NCBI RefSeq assembly: GCF_013385825.1
Contig: NZ_JACAPG010000014.1
Location: forward strand, 1 to 64,000
Length of the DNA stretch: 64,000 nt
Reading direction: 5' to 3'
DNA from: Pseudomonas reactans
GTDB taxonomy: Bacteria; Pseudomonadota; Gammaproteobacteria; Pseudomonadales; Pseudomonadaceae
Shown here: in pieces, positions 34,048 through 42,551 of the stretch
How positions within the stretch are numbered: the first letter of the stretch is position 1
Layout of the letters: each line of letters starts with the position of its first letter
Translations under genes and position numbers: made by a program
Notes under the pieces: model-generated
Databases searched by the model: none
What the model saw: only the letters and a program-made list of their open reading frames with translations
What the model was told of the DNA's origin: nothing

Positions 34048-34946
34048 TTCTCCTTGGTGATCTGCTGATAAGGAATTGTCAGCTCAGCCGTGTACGGTTC
34101 CTTCTTCACCATCTTCACCGCCAGGTCAATCGAACCCACCGCCTGGCCTTTATTGTCCTGGTACACCGTCACCAGCAACTGGCCTTTCTTGACCGCGTCC
34201 AACCCCGCTGGGCCGCCATCGCTGCCGGCCACTAGGATGTCCTTGCCCGGCTGCATGCCTGCCTGGCTGATCGCCATGGCCGCGCCGATCGCCATTTCAT
34301 CGGCATTCGCCGCCACCGCGTCGATTTTGCGCCCGGACACGATCCAGTTGTTCATCAAGTCGATCGCCTTGTTGCGTTGCCACTCGGCGGTCTGCTCCTC
34401 GACGATCTTGATGTCGGGATACTCCTTGAGCACCGTCTTCACCCCCAGCGTGCGATTGTGCGTGGCGTTGTTGGACAGCAGCCCGAGCATGATCGCCAGG
34501 TTGCCCTTGCCGCCCATTTTTTCGGCCAAGTAGCGCATCTGGATTTCACCGGCCTTGACCTCATCCGAGCCCACGTAGCCCACGCCCGGTGGCAACTGCT
34601 GGGCATCCGGGCGGCGGTTGACGTAGACCAGCGGGGTCTTGGCCTGCTGTGCGTTGGCGGTCATTTTTTGCGTGGCCGCCGTGTCCACCGGGTTGACGAT
34701 AATCGCGTCCATGCCCTGGGCCGTGAAGTTCTGCACCTGGTTGAGCTGGCGCACCACATCGCCCTGGGCGTCTTCGAATTGCAGGGTCACGCCGGGCAGT
34801 GCCTTGGCGTGGGCGGCCATGTAGTCACGCATCTGCGCGAGGAAGACATCGTCGACCTGGGCGATGCTCACGCCGATACGGATATCGGCCAGCGCCCAGG
34901 GGCTGATTGCCAGGGTAAAGAGTGCTGCAAGGAGTTGCTTCTTCAT
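34023..34946 (-). CDS. Periplasmic sugar/cyclitol-binding protein (ABC type, orphan)
   Basis: A 307-residue secreted binding protein with a signal peptide ending ALA (residue 20), then the periplasmic type 1 fold (IRIGVSIAQVDDVFLAQMRDY; VNPVDTAATQKM; GSDGGPAGLDAVKKGQL). It resembles inositol/ribose-type binding proteins. It ends a minus-strand operon after the SDR and PhyH genes. No ABC ATPase or permease is adjacent, so it must use a distant transporter or serve a sensor. Its leader contains a strong CA-rich Crc-like motif. Confidence 0.88.
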   Translation of the reverse strand: MKKQLLAALFTLAISPWALADIRIGVSIAQVDDVFLAQMRDYMAAHAKALPGVTLQFEDAQGDVVRQLNQVQNFTAQGMDAIIVNPVDTAATQKMTANAQQAKTPLVYVNRRPDAQQLPPGVGYVGSDEVKAGEIQMRYLAEKMGGKGNLAIMLGLLSNNATHNRTLGVKTVLKEYPDIKIVEEQTAEWQRNKAIDLMNNWIVSGRKIDAVAANADEMAIGAAMAISQAGMQPGKDILVAGSDGGPAGLDAVKKGQLLVTVYQDNKGQAVGSIDLAVKMVKKEPYTAELTIPYQQITKENYQAFLNP

Positions 34947-34958
34947 GGTGGTGCTCCG

Positions 34959-34975
34959 TTCTTCTTGTTGTTGTT
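34959..34975 (-). promoter_or_regulatory. Crc/Hfq-type CA motif before the sugar-binding protein
   Basis: On the minus strand the leader reads AACAACAACAAGAAGAA, several overlapping AANAANAA matches just before the CGGAG ribosome binding site. Confidence 0.65.
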
Positions 34976-34987
34976 AAAACAGAGGGT

Positions 34988-36121
34988 TCACGCTTGGCGT
35001 TTGGCCCGCATCTGCGCCACGGCAGCGGCAAAGTCCGAGAGCGGCCAGCGTTCGGCGAGGGCTTGCTGCATCAGCTGCTGCCCGGTTTGCGGGGCCAGGC
35101 CCTTTAAAGGTGGGTCGGTGTCCAGGTTAGTGGGGAAGGAATAGCCGTCGGCGGTGCAGGCAATCACGGCGTGCACGGCCTGGGCATCCAACGCGGTGTT
35201 ATCGAGCAGGGCTGGGTACACCGCAAGCATCATGCGATCGCGGTCGAGGGCTTCCATGGGCTTGCCGAATGCCGAGGAGATTTGCAGCAGGTTGGCCATG
35301 CGCTGGCGGTCCGGCGTGCGGTTCGTGCCAGCGGCATGGAACAGCGCCGGGTTGAAGAACAACAGGTCGCCCTTGTTCAGCGGCAGTTGCACGGCGTGTT
35401 GCTGGAAGTAGTCGATGAACTCTGGGCGCCGCCACGCCAGATAACCCAGGGTGTATTGCTGGGAGAACGGCAGCAACTGCGTCGGGCCGGTTTCCAGCGG
35501 CATGTCCGAGTGCGCCACCGCGCCTTGCAGTGTCAGGTACTGGGACAGCAGGTGCAGGGGCAGGGGAAAGCGCTCCACCACGTCATTGGTCTGGAACCCC
35601 AAGTGGTAATCGCGGTGGGGTTGCTGCGCCTGGCCGCCGGGATGCACCACGTTGACCTGGGCGGTCACCTGATAGCTCGGGCCAAGCCATGCCTCGGCAA
35701 TCAAGCCCAGCAACGGGTTGGCGTAGTACTCGACAAAAGAGGCAGGCGATTGCACCGCGGCTTTCTGCAACGAATTCCAGATGCGCCCATTGCTGCCGGC
35801 TTTGGCGAAGTGGTCGGCGGCCACCCCTTGCGCGGCCTCGTTGGCGAAAATCGCTTCGAACACCTGGCTGTGGCGGTCCACCACCTCCAGGTCTTCATAA
35901 GCGCTGCGCACCACCATCACCCCAGGCCCGTCGCGGAACAGACGATGCAGTTCGTTCATCGCCGTCAAACGGTCAGCGTTGCGCAGGGTGCGGGCCTGAT
36001 AGATCGGCACATTGTTATGCACTTGCGCGCACAACGGGTAATCCTCGGTATTGACCTGTTGCGCGCAAAGCTCGCTGAAATCCGCCAGGCGCACGGCCTG
36101 TTCAGTCACGAACACCGACAT
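34988..36121 (-). CDS. PhyH-type Fe(II)/2-oxoglutarate dioxygenase
   Basis: A 377-residue oxygenase of the phytanoyl-CoA dioxygenase group. The iron triad is H169-x-D171 (QPHRDYHLG) and H262 (FNPALFHAAG), with R268 for 2-oxoglutarate. It is longer than average, with an N-terminal 100-residue extension. The start ATG overlaps the TGA of the SDR gene by one base, so the two are coupled. With the SDR, IolG-like enzyme and sugar-binding protein, a hydroxylation or demethylation of a sugar or cyclitol derivative is plausible (inference only). Confidence 0.83.
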   Translation of the reverse strand: MSVFVTEQAVRLADFSELCAQQVNTEDYPLCAQVHNNVPIYQARTLRNADRLTAMNELHRLFRDGPGVMVVRSAYEDLEVVDRHSQVFEAIFANEAAQGVAADHFAKAGSNGRIWNSLQKAAVQSPASFVEYYANPLLGLIAEAWLGPSYQVTAQVNVVHPGGQAQQPHRDYHLGFQTNDVVERFPLPLHLLSQYLTLQGAVAHSDMPLETGPTQLLPFSQQYTLGYLAWRRPEFIDYFQQHAVQLPLNKGDLLFFNPALFHAAGTNRTPDRQRMANLLQISSAFGKPMEALDRDRMMLAVYPALLDNTALDAQAVHAVIACTADGYSFPTNLDTDPPLKGLAPQTGQQLMQQALAERWPLSDFAAAVAQMRAKRQA

Positions 36122-36957
36122 CACACACCTCCCAGCGCCTGGTTGGGTTGCGGGCTGCCGCCGTCGGTGCAACCGACCACGCCTTGTTCCAGGTCGATCA
36201 CCGAACCGGTCATCATCCCCGACTCGCGGGACAGCAGGAACGCGACGCTGCGTGCCACCTCTTCGGGCTTGAGCAGGCGCCCAAACGGTTGCGCGCGTTC
36301 GGCCTTCTCCAGCCAGCCATCCTGGGCGCCGTGGTACTGGCGCTGGATGTCATCCTCATGGGGCGTGTCCATCCAGCCGATATTCAGGCCATTCACGCGG
36401 ATGCGGTTACGCAGCGCGCTGAACGCCACGTTCTTGGTGAGGATCGCCAGCGCGCCCTTGGACGCCGCATACGCGCTGAGGAAGGATTGCCCGCCATGCC
36501 CGGTGACGCTCTGGATATTTACCACCGCACCTTCCACACCGTTGCTGATCATCAGCTTCAGCGCTTCCTGCATCAGGAAGAACGGTGCCCGCACATTCAC
36601 CGCCATCAGCCGATCAAACAGCTCCGGCGAGGTGTCAAGAATGGTGCCGCGGTCCGACATGCCGGCGCAGTTCACCAGCCCATGCAAGGTGCCGAAGTGG
36701 GTGCGCGCCGCGTCGATGATCGCGCGGCAATCCTCGACTTTTTCCAGGTCCGCCTCGACAAAAAACGCCTGGCAATCCAGCTGTGCCAAGAGCCGTACCT
36801 GCTCTTCGCCTTGGGTGCGACGGCGTCCGCAGATGATCAACCCGGCGGCGCCACGCTCGGCCAGGGTGCGCGCCACTGCGGCGCCGAGGCCCTGGGTGCT
36901 GCCGGTGACGACAAAATATTGGCCGCTGAACGACGTGGCGAGATCGGTGTTAGGCAT
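36121..36957 (-). CDS. Short-chain dehydrogenase/reductase
   Basis: A 278-residue NAD(P)-dependent oxidoreductase. The cofactor loop is TGSTQGLG, the NAG-equivalent motif is NCAG, and the catalytic set is Ser in SVTGHGG and Y-x3-K in SAYAASKGAL. The NRIRVNGLNIGWMDTPHE stretch follows. GGAG lies 7 nt before the ATG at 36957. It heads the operon SDR-PhyH-binding protein and is divergent from the LacI regulator. The substrate is unknown, probably a sugar, polyol or cyclitol by context. Confidence 0.87.
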   Translation of the reverse strand: MPNTDLATSFSGQYFVVTGSTQGLGAAVARTLAERGAAGLIICGRRRTQGEEQVRLLAQLDCQAFFVEADLEKVEDCRAIIDAARTHFGTLHGLVNCAGMSDRGTILDTSPELFDRLMAVNVRAPFFLMQEALKLMISNGVEGAVVNIQSVTGHGGQSFLSAYAASKGALAILTKNVAFSALRNRIRVNGLNIGWMDTPHEDDIQRQYHGAQDGWLEKAERAQPFGRLLKPEEVARSVAFLLSRESGMMTGSVIDLEQGVVGCTDGGSPQPNQALGGV

Positions 36958-36971
36958 GCAGTTCTCCAGGA

Positions 36972-36986
36972 TTTTTTGTTGTTGTT
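36972..36986 (-). promoter_or_regulatory. Crc/Hfq-type CA motif before the SDR gene
   Basis: On the minus strand the leader reads AACAACAACAAAAAA, just before the GGAG site of the SDR gene. Confidence 0.6.
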
Positions 36987-37012
36987 CATCGCCTGGCTCG
37001 ACGCCGGGCAAA

Positions 37013-37040
37013 ACTGAGACTAGCATTGCGAAACCTCAGT
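37013..37040. promoter_or_regulatory. Possible operator of the LacI-controlled divergent module
   Basis: ACTGAG (37013-37018) and CTCAGT (37035-37040) form a short dyad with a 16-bp spacer in the 125-bp gap between SDR and LacI genes. The evidence is only symmetry and position. Confidence 0.3.
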
Positions 37041-37082
37041 AACGCCCAAAAAACACCTCAAAAACACCTCAGGCGAAACCCC

Positions 37083-38108
37083 ATGCTCGAACGCGCCAAA
37101 CACTTCTCCATCAAGCAACTCGCCACCCAGGCCGGGGTGAGCAAAGCCACGGTCGACCGTGTGCTGCATTTGCGCGGCAGCGTGCACGCTCAGACCCGGC
37201 GGCGTATCGAGCAGGCGCTGGATGAGTTGGAGTCCCAGGAGAAAAACGGCCTAGCGGTGGGGCGTACCTTTCACGTTGACGTGATCATGCACACGCCCAA
37301 GCGCTTCAGCGCAGCGGTGCAGGCGGCGATTACCGCGCAACTGGGCAGCCTGGCGCCGTTCCGGATCGCCCCGCGTTTTCACCTGTTCGAAGAGATCGAA
37401 CCCCAGGCCATGCACGACCAGTTGTTGCGCTGCCTGGACACCGGCAGCCAGGGCGTGGTGCTCAAGGCGGCGGATGAGCCGGCGGTGAACCTGGCGGTCA
37501 AGCAACTGATCGCGGCGGGTATTCCGGTGGTGACGTTGGTCACGGACCTGCCGCAAAGCGAGCGCATCGGCTACGTCGGCATGGACAACCGCACTGCCGG
37601 CCAGACCGCCGCCTACCTGATGTCACGCTGGCTGCCGGCGCAGCCCCAGGACGTGGCGGTGGTGATCGGCAGCGAGCTGTTCCGTGGCGAGGAAGAACGT
37701 GAGATGGGCTTTCGCGCCTGGCTACGTGGGCGCGCCGCGCACTTGCGGGTGCTGGATGTCAGCGGCGGCTATGGGGTTTACGACCGCACCTTCGAGCGGG
37801 TGACCCAGGCGCTGCAACAGCATCCCGAATTGAAGGCGGTGTACAGCGTCGGCGGCGGCAACCGCGCGATTGTCGATGCCTTCGCCGCCCAGAACCGGCC
37901 GCTGGAGGTGTTCATCGGCCACGACCTCGACGAAGAAAACCGTCAGTTGCTGCGCGAAGAAAAAGTCGCGGCGATCATCGATCACAACCTGCAGATCGAT
38001 GCACGCCACGTGTTCCTGCACATCTTGCAGTACCACCGGCTATGGAAGGCCGGGCCGATTGCGCCATCCCAGGTGCAGATCGTTACGCCATTCAACCTGC
38101 CGGATTAA
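37083..38108 (+). CDS. LacI-family regulator
   Basis: A 341-residue repressor-type regulator. The LacI helix-turn-helix is FSIKQLATQAGVSKATVDRVL (residues about 8-28, hinge to 55), followed by a periplasmic-binding-like effector domain (IGYVGMDNRTAGQTAAYLMSR; GHDLDEENRQLL). The effector fold is the same as that of the nearby sugar-binding protein, so the two may sense one ligand. The ATG at 37083 was chosen over an earlier in-frame start without a ribosome binding site. It lies 34 bp upstream of the IolG-like gene. Confidence 0.9.
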   Translation: MLERAKHFSIKQLATQAGVSKATVDRVLHLRGSVHAQTRRRIEQALDELESQEKNGLAVGRTFHVDVIMHTPKRFSAAVQAAITAQLGSLAPFRIAPRFHLFEEIEPQAMHDQLLRCLDTGSQGVVLKAADEPAVNLAVKQLIAAGIPVVTLVTDLPQSERIGYVGMDNRTAGQTAAYLMSRWLPAQPQDVAVVIGSELFRGEEEREMGFRAWLRGRAAHLRVLDVSGGYGVYDRTFERVTQALQQHPELKAVYSVGGGNRAIVDAFAAQNRPLEVFIGHDLDEENRQLLREEKVAAIIDHNLQIDARHVFLHILQYHRLWKAGPIAPSQVQIVTPFNLPD

Positions 38109-38118
38109 GTACTCCCTC

Positions 38119-38126
38119 AATAACAA
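38119..38126 (+). promoter_or_regulatory. Crc/Hfq-type CA motif before the IolG-like gene
   Basis: AATAACAA fits AANAANAA and lies just before the AGGAG site of the dehydrogenase gene. Confidence 0.5.
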
Positions 38127-38142
38127 CATCAGGAGTTCGACC

Positions 38143-39147
38143 ATGCTGAGAATCGCCGTTCTGGGTGCCGGGCGCATCGCCAGGATCCACGCCGCCAATG
38201 TCGCCGCCCACCCCCATGCCACGCTGGTGCTGGTGGCCGACCCCTGGCGCGAAGGCGTCGATGCGCTGAGTACGCAATTGGGGTGCGAGGCCGCCTACGA
38301 TTGCGCCGCCGTGCTGACCCGAAAAGACATCGACGCGGTGGTGATCGGCACGCCCACCGACACGCACATCGACCTGCTCCTGGCGGCGGTGGCCGCAGGC
38401 AAGGCGGTGCTCTGCGAAAAGCCCATTGACCTGGATATCGCCAAGGCCCGCAACGCCGCCCAGGTCGTGGAGCGCCAAGGCGGCAAGGTGATGCTCGGCT
38501 TCAACCGCCGCTTTGACCCCGACATGCTGCGCCTGCGCCAAGCCCTCGATGCCGGGCAGATCGGCGCGGTGCGCCAGGTCATCATCACCAGCCGCGACCC
38601 CGGCCTGGCGCCACGTGACTACCTGGCCCACTCCGGCGGCATCCTGCGCGACATGACCATCCACGACTTCGATACCGCCCGCCACCTGCTCGGCGAAGAA
38701 CCAGTGGAAGTCAGCGCCATCGCCAGCCGTCTGGTGGACCCGAGCCTGGCCGAAATCGACGATTACGATAGCGTAATGGTGCTGCTGCGCACTGCCTCCG
38801 GCAAGCAATGCCACATCAACTGCTGCCGCCAGGCGGTGTACGGCTACGACCAGCGCGTGGAAGTGTCCGGCGCCAGCGGCGTATTGCTCACCGACAACCA
38901 CCGCCCGAGCACCTTGCGCCATTGGAGCGCCGAACACACCGAAGCGCTGGAGCCGTTGCAGCATTTTTTCCTGGAGCGCTATGCAGATGCATATCGCAAT
39001 GAGCTGACGCAGTTCATCGATGCGCTGAACAGCGGCAAGGCACTGCCCACCAGCATGCGCGATGGGCTGTATGCCTTGCATTTGGCGGACTGTGCGTTGG
39101 AGTCGGTGAAGACCGGGCGCAGTGTGGCGGTCAGTTACGACCTCTAG
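38143..39147 (+). CDS. Gfo/Idh/MocA dehydrogenase, inositol 2-dehydrogenase-like
   Basis: A 334-residue NAD(P)-dependent oxidoreductase. The Rossmann fingerprint is VLGAGRIARIHAANV, the substrate-side lysine is in CEKPIDLD, and the later GGILRDMTIHDFDTARHLLGE holds the catalytic Asp-x3-His pattern. This is the arrangement of IolG-type inositol dehydrogenases. AGGAG lies 7 nt before the ATG at 38143. It is likely co-transcribed with the LacI gene and acts with the divergent SDR/PhyH operon. It overlaps the convergent GGDEF gene by 4 bp. Confidence 0.88.
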   Translation: MLRIAVLGAGRIARIHAANVAAHPHATLVLVADPWREGVDALSTQLGCEAAYDCAAVLTRKDIDAVVIGTPTDTHIDLLLAAVAAGKAVLCEKPIDLDIAKARNAAQVVERQGGKVMLGFNRRFDPDMLRLRQALDAGQIGAVRQVIITSRDPGLAPRDYLAHSGGILRDMTIHDFDTARHLLGEEPVEVSAIASRLVDPSLAEIDDYDSVMVLLRTASGKQCHINCCRQAVYGYDQRVEVSGASGVLLTDNHRPSTLRHWSAEHTEALEPLQHFFLERYADAYRNELTQFIDALNSGKALPTSMRDGLYALHLADCALESVKTGRSVAVSYDL

Positions 39148-40310
39148 CCGTAGGAACTGGCGCCGGTCCGGTCGACCAGGCGAATGCTGTCGCGCCCGCC
39201 ACGCTTGGATTCATACAGTGTGGTATCGCCTTGCTCGATCAACGCCGTGAGGCTTGGTGGCGGCTGGTCGAACAGGTTGGCGCCGATGCTCAGGGTCACC
39301 GGCGCTGGCGTGGTGAAGGATTGCGAGGCCAGTTGATGAAACTGGTCGCGCAGGCTGCTGCCCAGTTCGACGATCTGTTCGGTGGACGCCGGGTTCAGCA
39401 GGATCACGAATTCATCCCCGCCCAGGCGTGCGGCCAACGCGCCTTGGGGCACCACGCTGCGAATCATCTCGCTCAAGGCAATCAGCAAACGGTCACCCGC
39501 CGTGTGGCCGTAAAGGTCGTTGACCGACTTGAAGTTGTCGATGTCGATCAGCAGCAACGCGCCAGGTTGCGCCGGCGACACCTGGGCCAGCAGGCGCGGT
39601 GCGCGTAGGTCGAGCGCGCGACGGTTGTACAGGGCGGTCAATGGGTCGCGGGCGGCGAGGCGGGCAATCTGTTGTTCGCGGCGGTAGCGTTCGGAGCCGG
39701 TCATCGACAGCGCAATCAGCATGATCGCCATGGCGCCTTCCACCAGGGAGATCTGGATGATCTCACCCTTGAAGGCGGCGAGGTCGATCAAGGTGCCAGG
39801 GATCAGCACCGACAGCGCCTTGGCCACATAGAACGCGCCATGGATCAACAGCACATAACGCAACTGCACCGCGCCGATGCTCAGGGATTTGCCATGGGGC
39901 CGCAGCAAAAAGCTGGCGCGCAGGGTCGGCAACGCCACCAGCAGCGACTGCACCGCCAGCATGGCTATGGACCATGAAGGGTCGGCTGGCAGCATCAGCA
40001 TGCCCAGCCAGACCACCAGCATCAGCAACCACAGCAGCGACAGCCGCGTTTGGGTGAACCGCGCCACGCCGAGCAAAAACAGGAAGTGCGCGGTCACCAG
40101 CAAGCCGTTGGCGAACCAGATGCCAATCGTCAGGTAACCATTGAGGCGCAGCAGGGCCAGGGTGGAACCGACAGTGATGGTGGCGAAACCCGCGCTCCAG
40201 CACAGCAGCGAGGGTTCGCGCACGCTGCGCCATTCAACGGCCAGGTACAGGGCGGCAGCGGCTGCCAGGGCAACGGTGAGTGCCAAAATCGTAGGAGGGT
40301 CGAGCGTCAT
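39144..40310 (-). CDS. Membrane diguanylate cyclase (GGDEF)
   Basis: A 388-residue inner-membrane protein with about seven hydrophobic segments in residues 5-200 and a C-terminal GGDEF domain. The signature GGDEF is intact near residue 295, so it should make c-di-GMP. The inhibitory I-site RxxD, expected five residues upstream, is absent (PQGA at that position), suggesting no product feedback through that site. The membrane sensor part is of unknown ligand specificity. Confidence 0.92.
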   Translation of the reverse strand: MTLDPPTILALTVALAAAAALYLAVEWRSVREPSLLCWSAGFATITVGSTLALLRLNGYLTIGIWFANGLLVTAHFLFLLGVARFTQTRLSLLWLLMLVVWLGMLMLPADPSWSIAMLAVQSLLVALPTLRASFLLRPHGKSLSIGAVQLRYVLLIHGAFYVAKALSVLIPGTLIDLAAFKGEIIQISLVEGAMAIMLIALSMTGSERYRREQQIARLAARDPLTALYNRRALDLRAPRLLAQVSPAQPGALLLIDIDNFKSVNDLYGHTAGDRLLIALSEMIRSVVPQGALAARLGGDEFVILLNPASTEQIVELGSSLRDQFHQLASQSFTTPAPVTLSIGANLFDQPPPSLTALIEQGDTTLYESKRGGRDSIRLVDRTGASSYG

Positions 40311-40419
40311 GTCTTGCCGGGTCTGCCTGGTGTGCGTTTAGAACCGGGATTGTAAGCGCACACGCAGGTTTTTCAGAGCATTCATCGTGATGGCATACGG
40401 CCAGGCGATGATCGGCAGG

Positions 40420-41631
40420 TCAGGCGCCCTTGGTCGAGGGCAGCAATATCGTCAGGATGCCCACCAGCGGCAGGAACGAACACAGCTTGTAGACGTACTC
40501 GATACCGTGAGTATCGGCGAGCAAACCGAGCAACGCTGCGCCAATCCCGCTGAACCCGAACATCAGGCCGAAGAAGATCCCGGCGATCATGCCCACGTTA
40601 CCCGGCACCAGTTCCTGGGCGTATACCACGATGGCCGAGAAGGCCGACGCGATGATGAACCCGATCACCACGCTCAACACTGCTGTCCAGAACAGGTCGA
40701 CGTAGGGCAGGGCCAAGGTGAACGGCGCGGCACCCAGGATGGAGAACCAGATGACTTTCTTGCGTCCGATCTTGTCGCCGATCGGGCCACCCGCGAAGGT
40801 GCCCACGGCCACGGCGCCGAGGAACAGGAACAGGTACATCTGCGAGCTTGCGACCGACAGCTGGAATTTTTCGATCAGGTAGAACGTGAAGTAGCTGGTC
40901 AGGCTGGTCATGTACCAGTATTTGGAGAACACCAGCACGGCCAGCACCACCAAGGCAAAAGTCACGCGGCCTTTGGACAAACCGTGGGTGGCTTTGCCGC
41001 CTTGCTTGAGCTTGAACAGGTTGAGGTGATGGCGATACCAACGGCTCAGACCGTAGAGCACCAGGATGGCGAACACGGCAAACAGCCCAAACCAGGCGAT
41101 ATGGCTCTGGCCGTAAGGAATGATGATTGCGGCCGCCAGCAAGGGGCCGAAAGCGCTACCGGTGTTGCCGCCGACCTGGAAGGTCGATTGCGCCAGGCCG
41201 TAGCGACCGCCCGAAGCCAGGCGCGCGACGCGGGAGGTTTCCGGGTGGAAGGTCGACGAGCCGACGCCCACCAGGCCCGCCGCCAGCAGGATTGCCGGGA
41301 AGGTGCCGACAAACGCTAGCATCAGAATGCCGATCAAGGTGCAGACCATGCCCGCCGGCAACAGCCACGGCTTGGGATGACGGTCGGTGTGATAGCCGAT
41401 CCACGGTTGCAGCAGGGATGCAGTTAGCTGGAACGTCAGGGTGATCAGGCCCACCTGGGTGAACGATAGGCCGTAGTTGGCCTTGAGCATCGGGTAGATC
41501 GACGGCAGCACGGCCTGGATCAGATCATTGATCAAATGCGCCAGGGCGCAGGCGCCGAGGACGCGCATGACCAAAGGGCTGGCTTGGGGTGTGGTGGTTG
41601 CAGCGGCGGGTGACGCGGTGAGGGTCGACAT
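40420..41631 (-). CDS. MFS transporter, fosmidomycin-resistance (Fsr) type
   Basis: A 403-residue inner-membrane exporter with 12 hydrophobic segments. The FsR-like pattern ALAHLINDLIQAVLPSIYP near the N-terminus and VGVGSSTFHPETSRVARLASG are characteristic from memory. Fsr of E. coli exports fosmidomycin; the natural substrate is unknown. I took the ATG at 41631 (MSTLTAS); a longer frame begins at 41691. An AraC regulator starts 146 bp away on the other strand, a common regulator-exporter pair. Confidence 0.87.
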   Translation of the reverse strand: MSTLTASPAAATTTPQASPLVMRVLGACALAHLINDLIQAVLPSIYPMLKANYGLSFTQVGLITLTFQLTASLLQPWIGYHTDRHPKPWLLPAGMVCTLIGILMLAFVGTFPAILLAAGLVGVGSSTFHPETSRVARLASGGRYGLAQSTFQVGGNTGSAFGPLLAAAIIIPYGQSHIAWFGLFAVFAILVLYGLSRWYRHHLNLFKLKQGGKATHGLSKGRVTFALVVLAVLVFSKYWYMTSLTSYFTFYLIEKFQLSVASSQMYLFLFLGAVAVGTFAGGPIGDKIGRKKVIWFSILGAAPFTLALPYVDLFWTAVLSVVIGFIIASAFSAIVVYAQELVPGNVGMIAGIFFGLMFGFSGIGAALLGLLADTHGIEYVYKLCSFLPLVGILTILLPSTKGA

Positions 41632-41777
41632 GCAGGCATTCCATACAAGGCAGCTAATCAGAGGCGGCAACTTCTTAAGGTCGCCATCCATTACAAAATG
41701 ATTCGGCGTTCATGCTAGATTCGTCGGGAATGCCTGTCTCGCGTAATTCGGGCGGTAACTATTGCAAAAAGGGCGAA

Positions 41778-42551
41778 ATGATCAAACCACTGAACGAATT
41801 TCTCCAGGAAATCAACGAAGGCGATTGGGCGGTCATCAGTTCCGCCACGGACTACCCGGAAAACTGGGTGATCCCCGACCACAGCCACGAAAAGCACCAA
41901 CTGCTCTACGCCATCGAAGGCGTGATGGTGGTGTACTCGGCGCTCAACCAATGGACGGTGCCGCCCAATCGCGGTATCTGGATGCCCGCCGGGCAGGTGC
42001 ATTCCCTGCGGTGCGTGGGCACCCTGAAAATGCGCAGCGTGTTTGTGCGCCCGGATCGCTTCCCGAACATGCCGGGCGAGCCGAAGACCGTGAGCATTTC
42101 GCCGCTGCTGAGCGAACTGATCAAGGCCTCGGTGAGCCTGAAACCGCCCTACGCCGAGGACTCGCGGGATGCGCGGATCATGCACCTGATCCTCGACGAA
42201 CTGGCCATCCTGCCGGCCCTGCCACTTTCTTTACCGCAGCCTGCCGACCCGCGCTTGCAGCGCATCTGCCTGGCGTTGCAGGAAGAACCCGGCGATGCCT
42301 CCACGGTGGCGCACTGGAGCGAGCGGCTGAACCTGGACCAGAAAACCATCCAGCGCCTGTTTCGCAAGGAAACCGGTATGACCTTCGGCCAGTGGCGCCA
42401 GCAGGCGCGGCTGCTGCTGGCCTTGGAGAGGATTGCGGTGGGGGAGAAGGTGATCGATATCGCCCTGGAGCTGGGTTATGAAAGCCCGAGCGCCTTTACC
42501 AGCATGTTCAAGAAACAGTTCGGCAAGACGCCGAGTCATTTTTTCAGATAG
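41778..42551 (+). CDS. AraC-family regulator
   Basis: A 257-residue regulator with an N-terminal cupin domain (DHSHEKHQLLYAIEGVMVV, WMPAGQVHSLRC) and a C-terminal double helix-turn-helix (about 160-257; GYESPSAFTSMFKKQFGKTPSHFFR). AAGGG precedes the ATG at 41778, while a longer frame starts at 41712. It is divergent from the Fsr-like exporter, which it probably controls. It overlaps the convergent GGDEF-EAL gene by 8 bp. Confidence 0.9.
   Translation: MIKPLNEFLQEINEGDWAVISSATDYPENWVIPDHSHEKHQLLYAIEGVMVVYSALNQWTVPPNRGIWMPAGQVHSLRCVGTLKMRSVFVRPDRFPNMPGEPKTVSISPLLSELIKASVSLKPPYAEDSRDARIMHLILDELAILPALPLSLPQPADPRLQRICLALQEEPGDASTVAHWSERLNLDQKTIQRLFRKETGMTFGQWRQQARLLLALERIAVGEKVIDIALELGYESPSAFTSMFKKQFGKTPSHFFR

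Noticed and set aside
35171..37042. 623-codon plus-strand open frame
   Set aside because: Antisense to the PhyH and SDR genes, both with intact motifs and ribosome binding sites.
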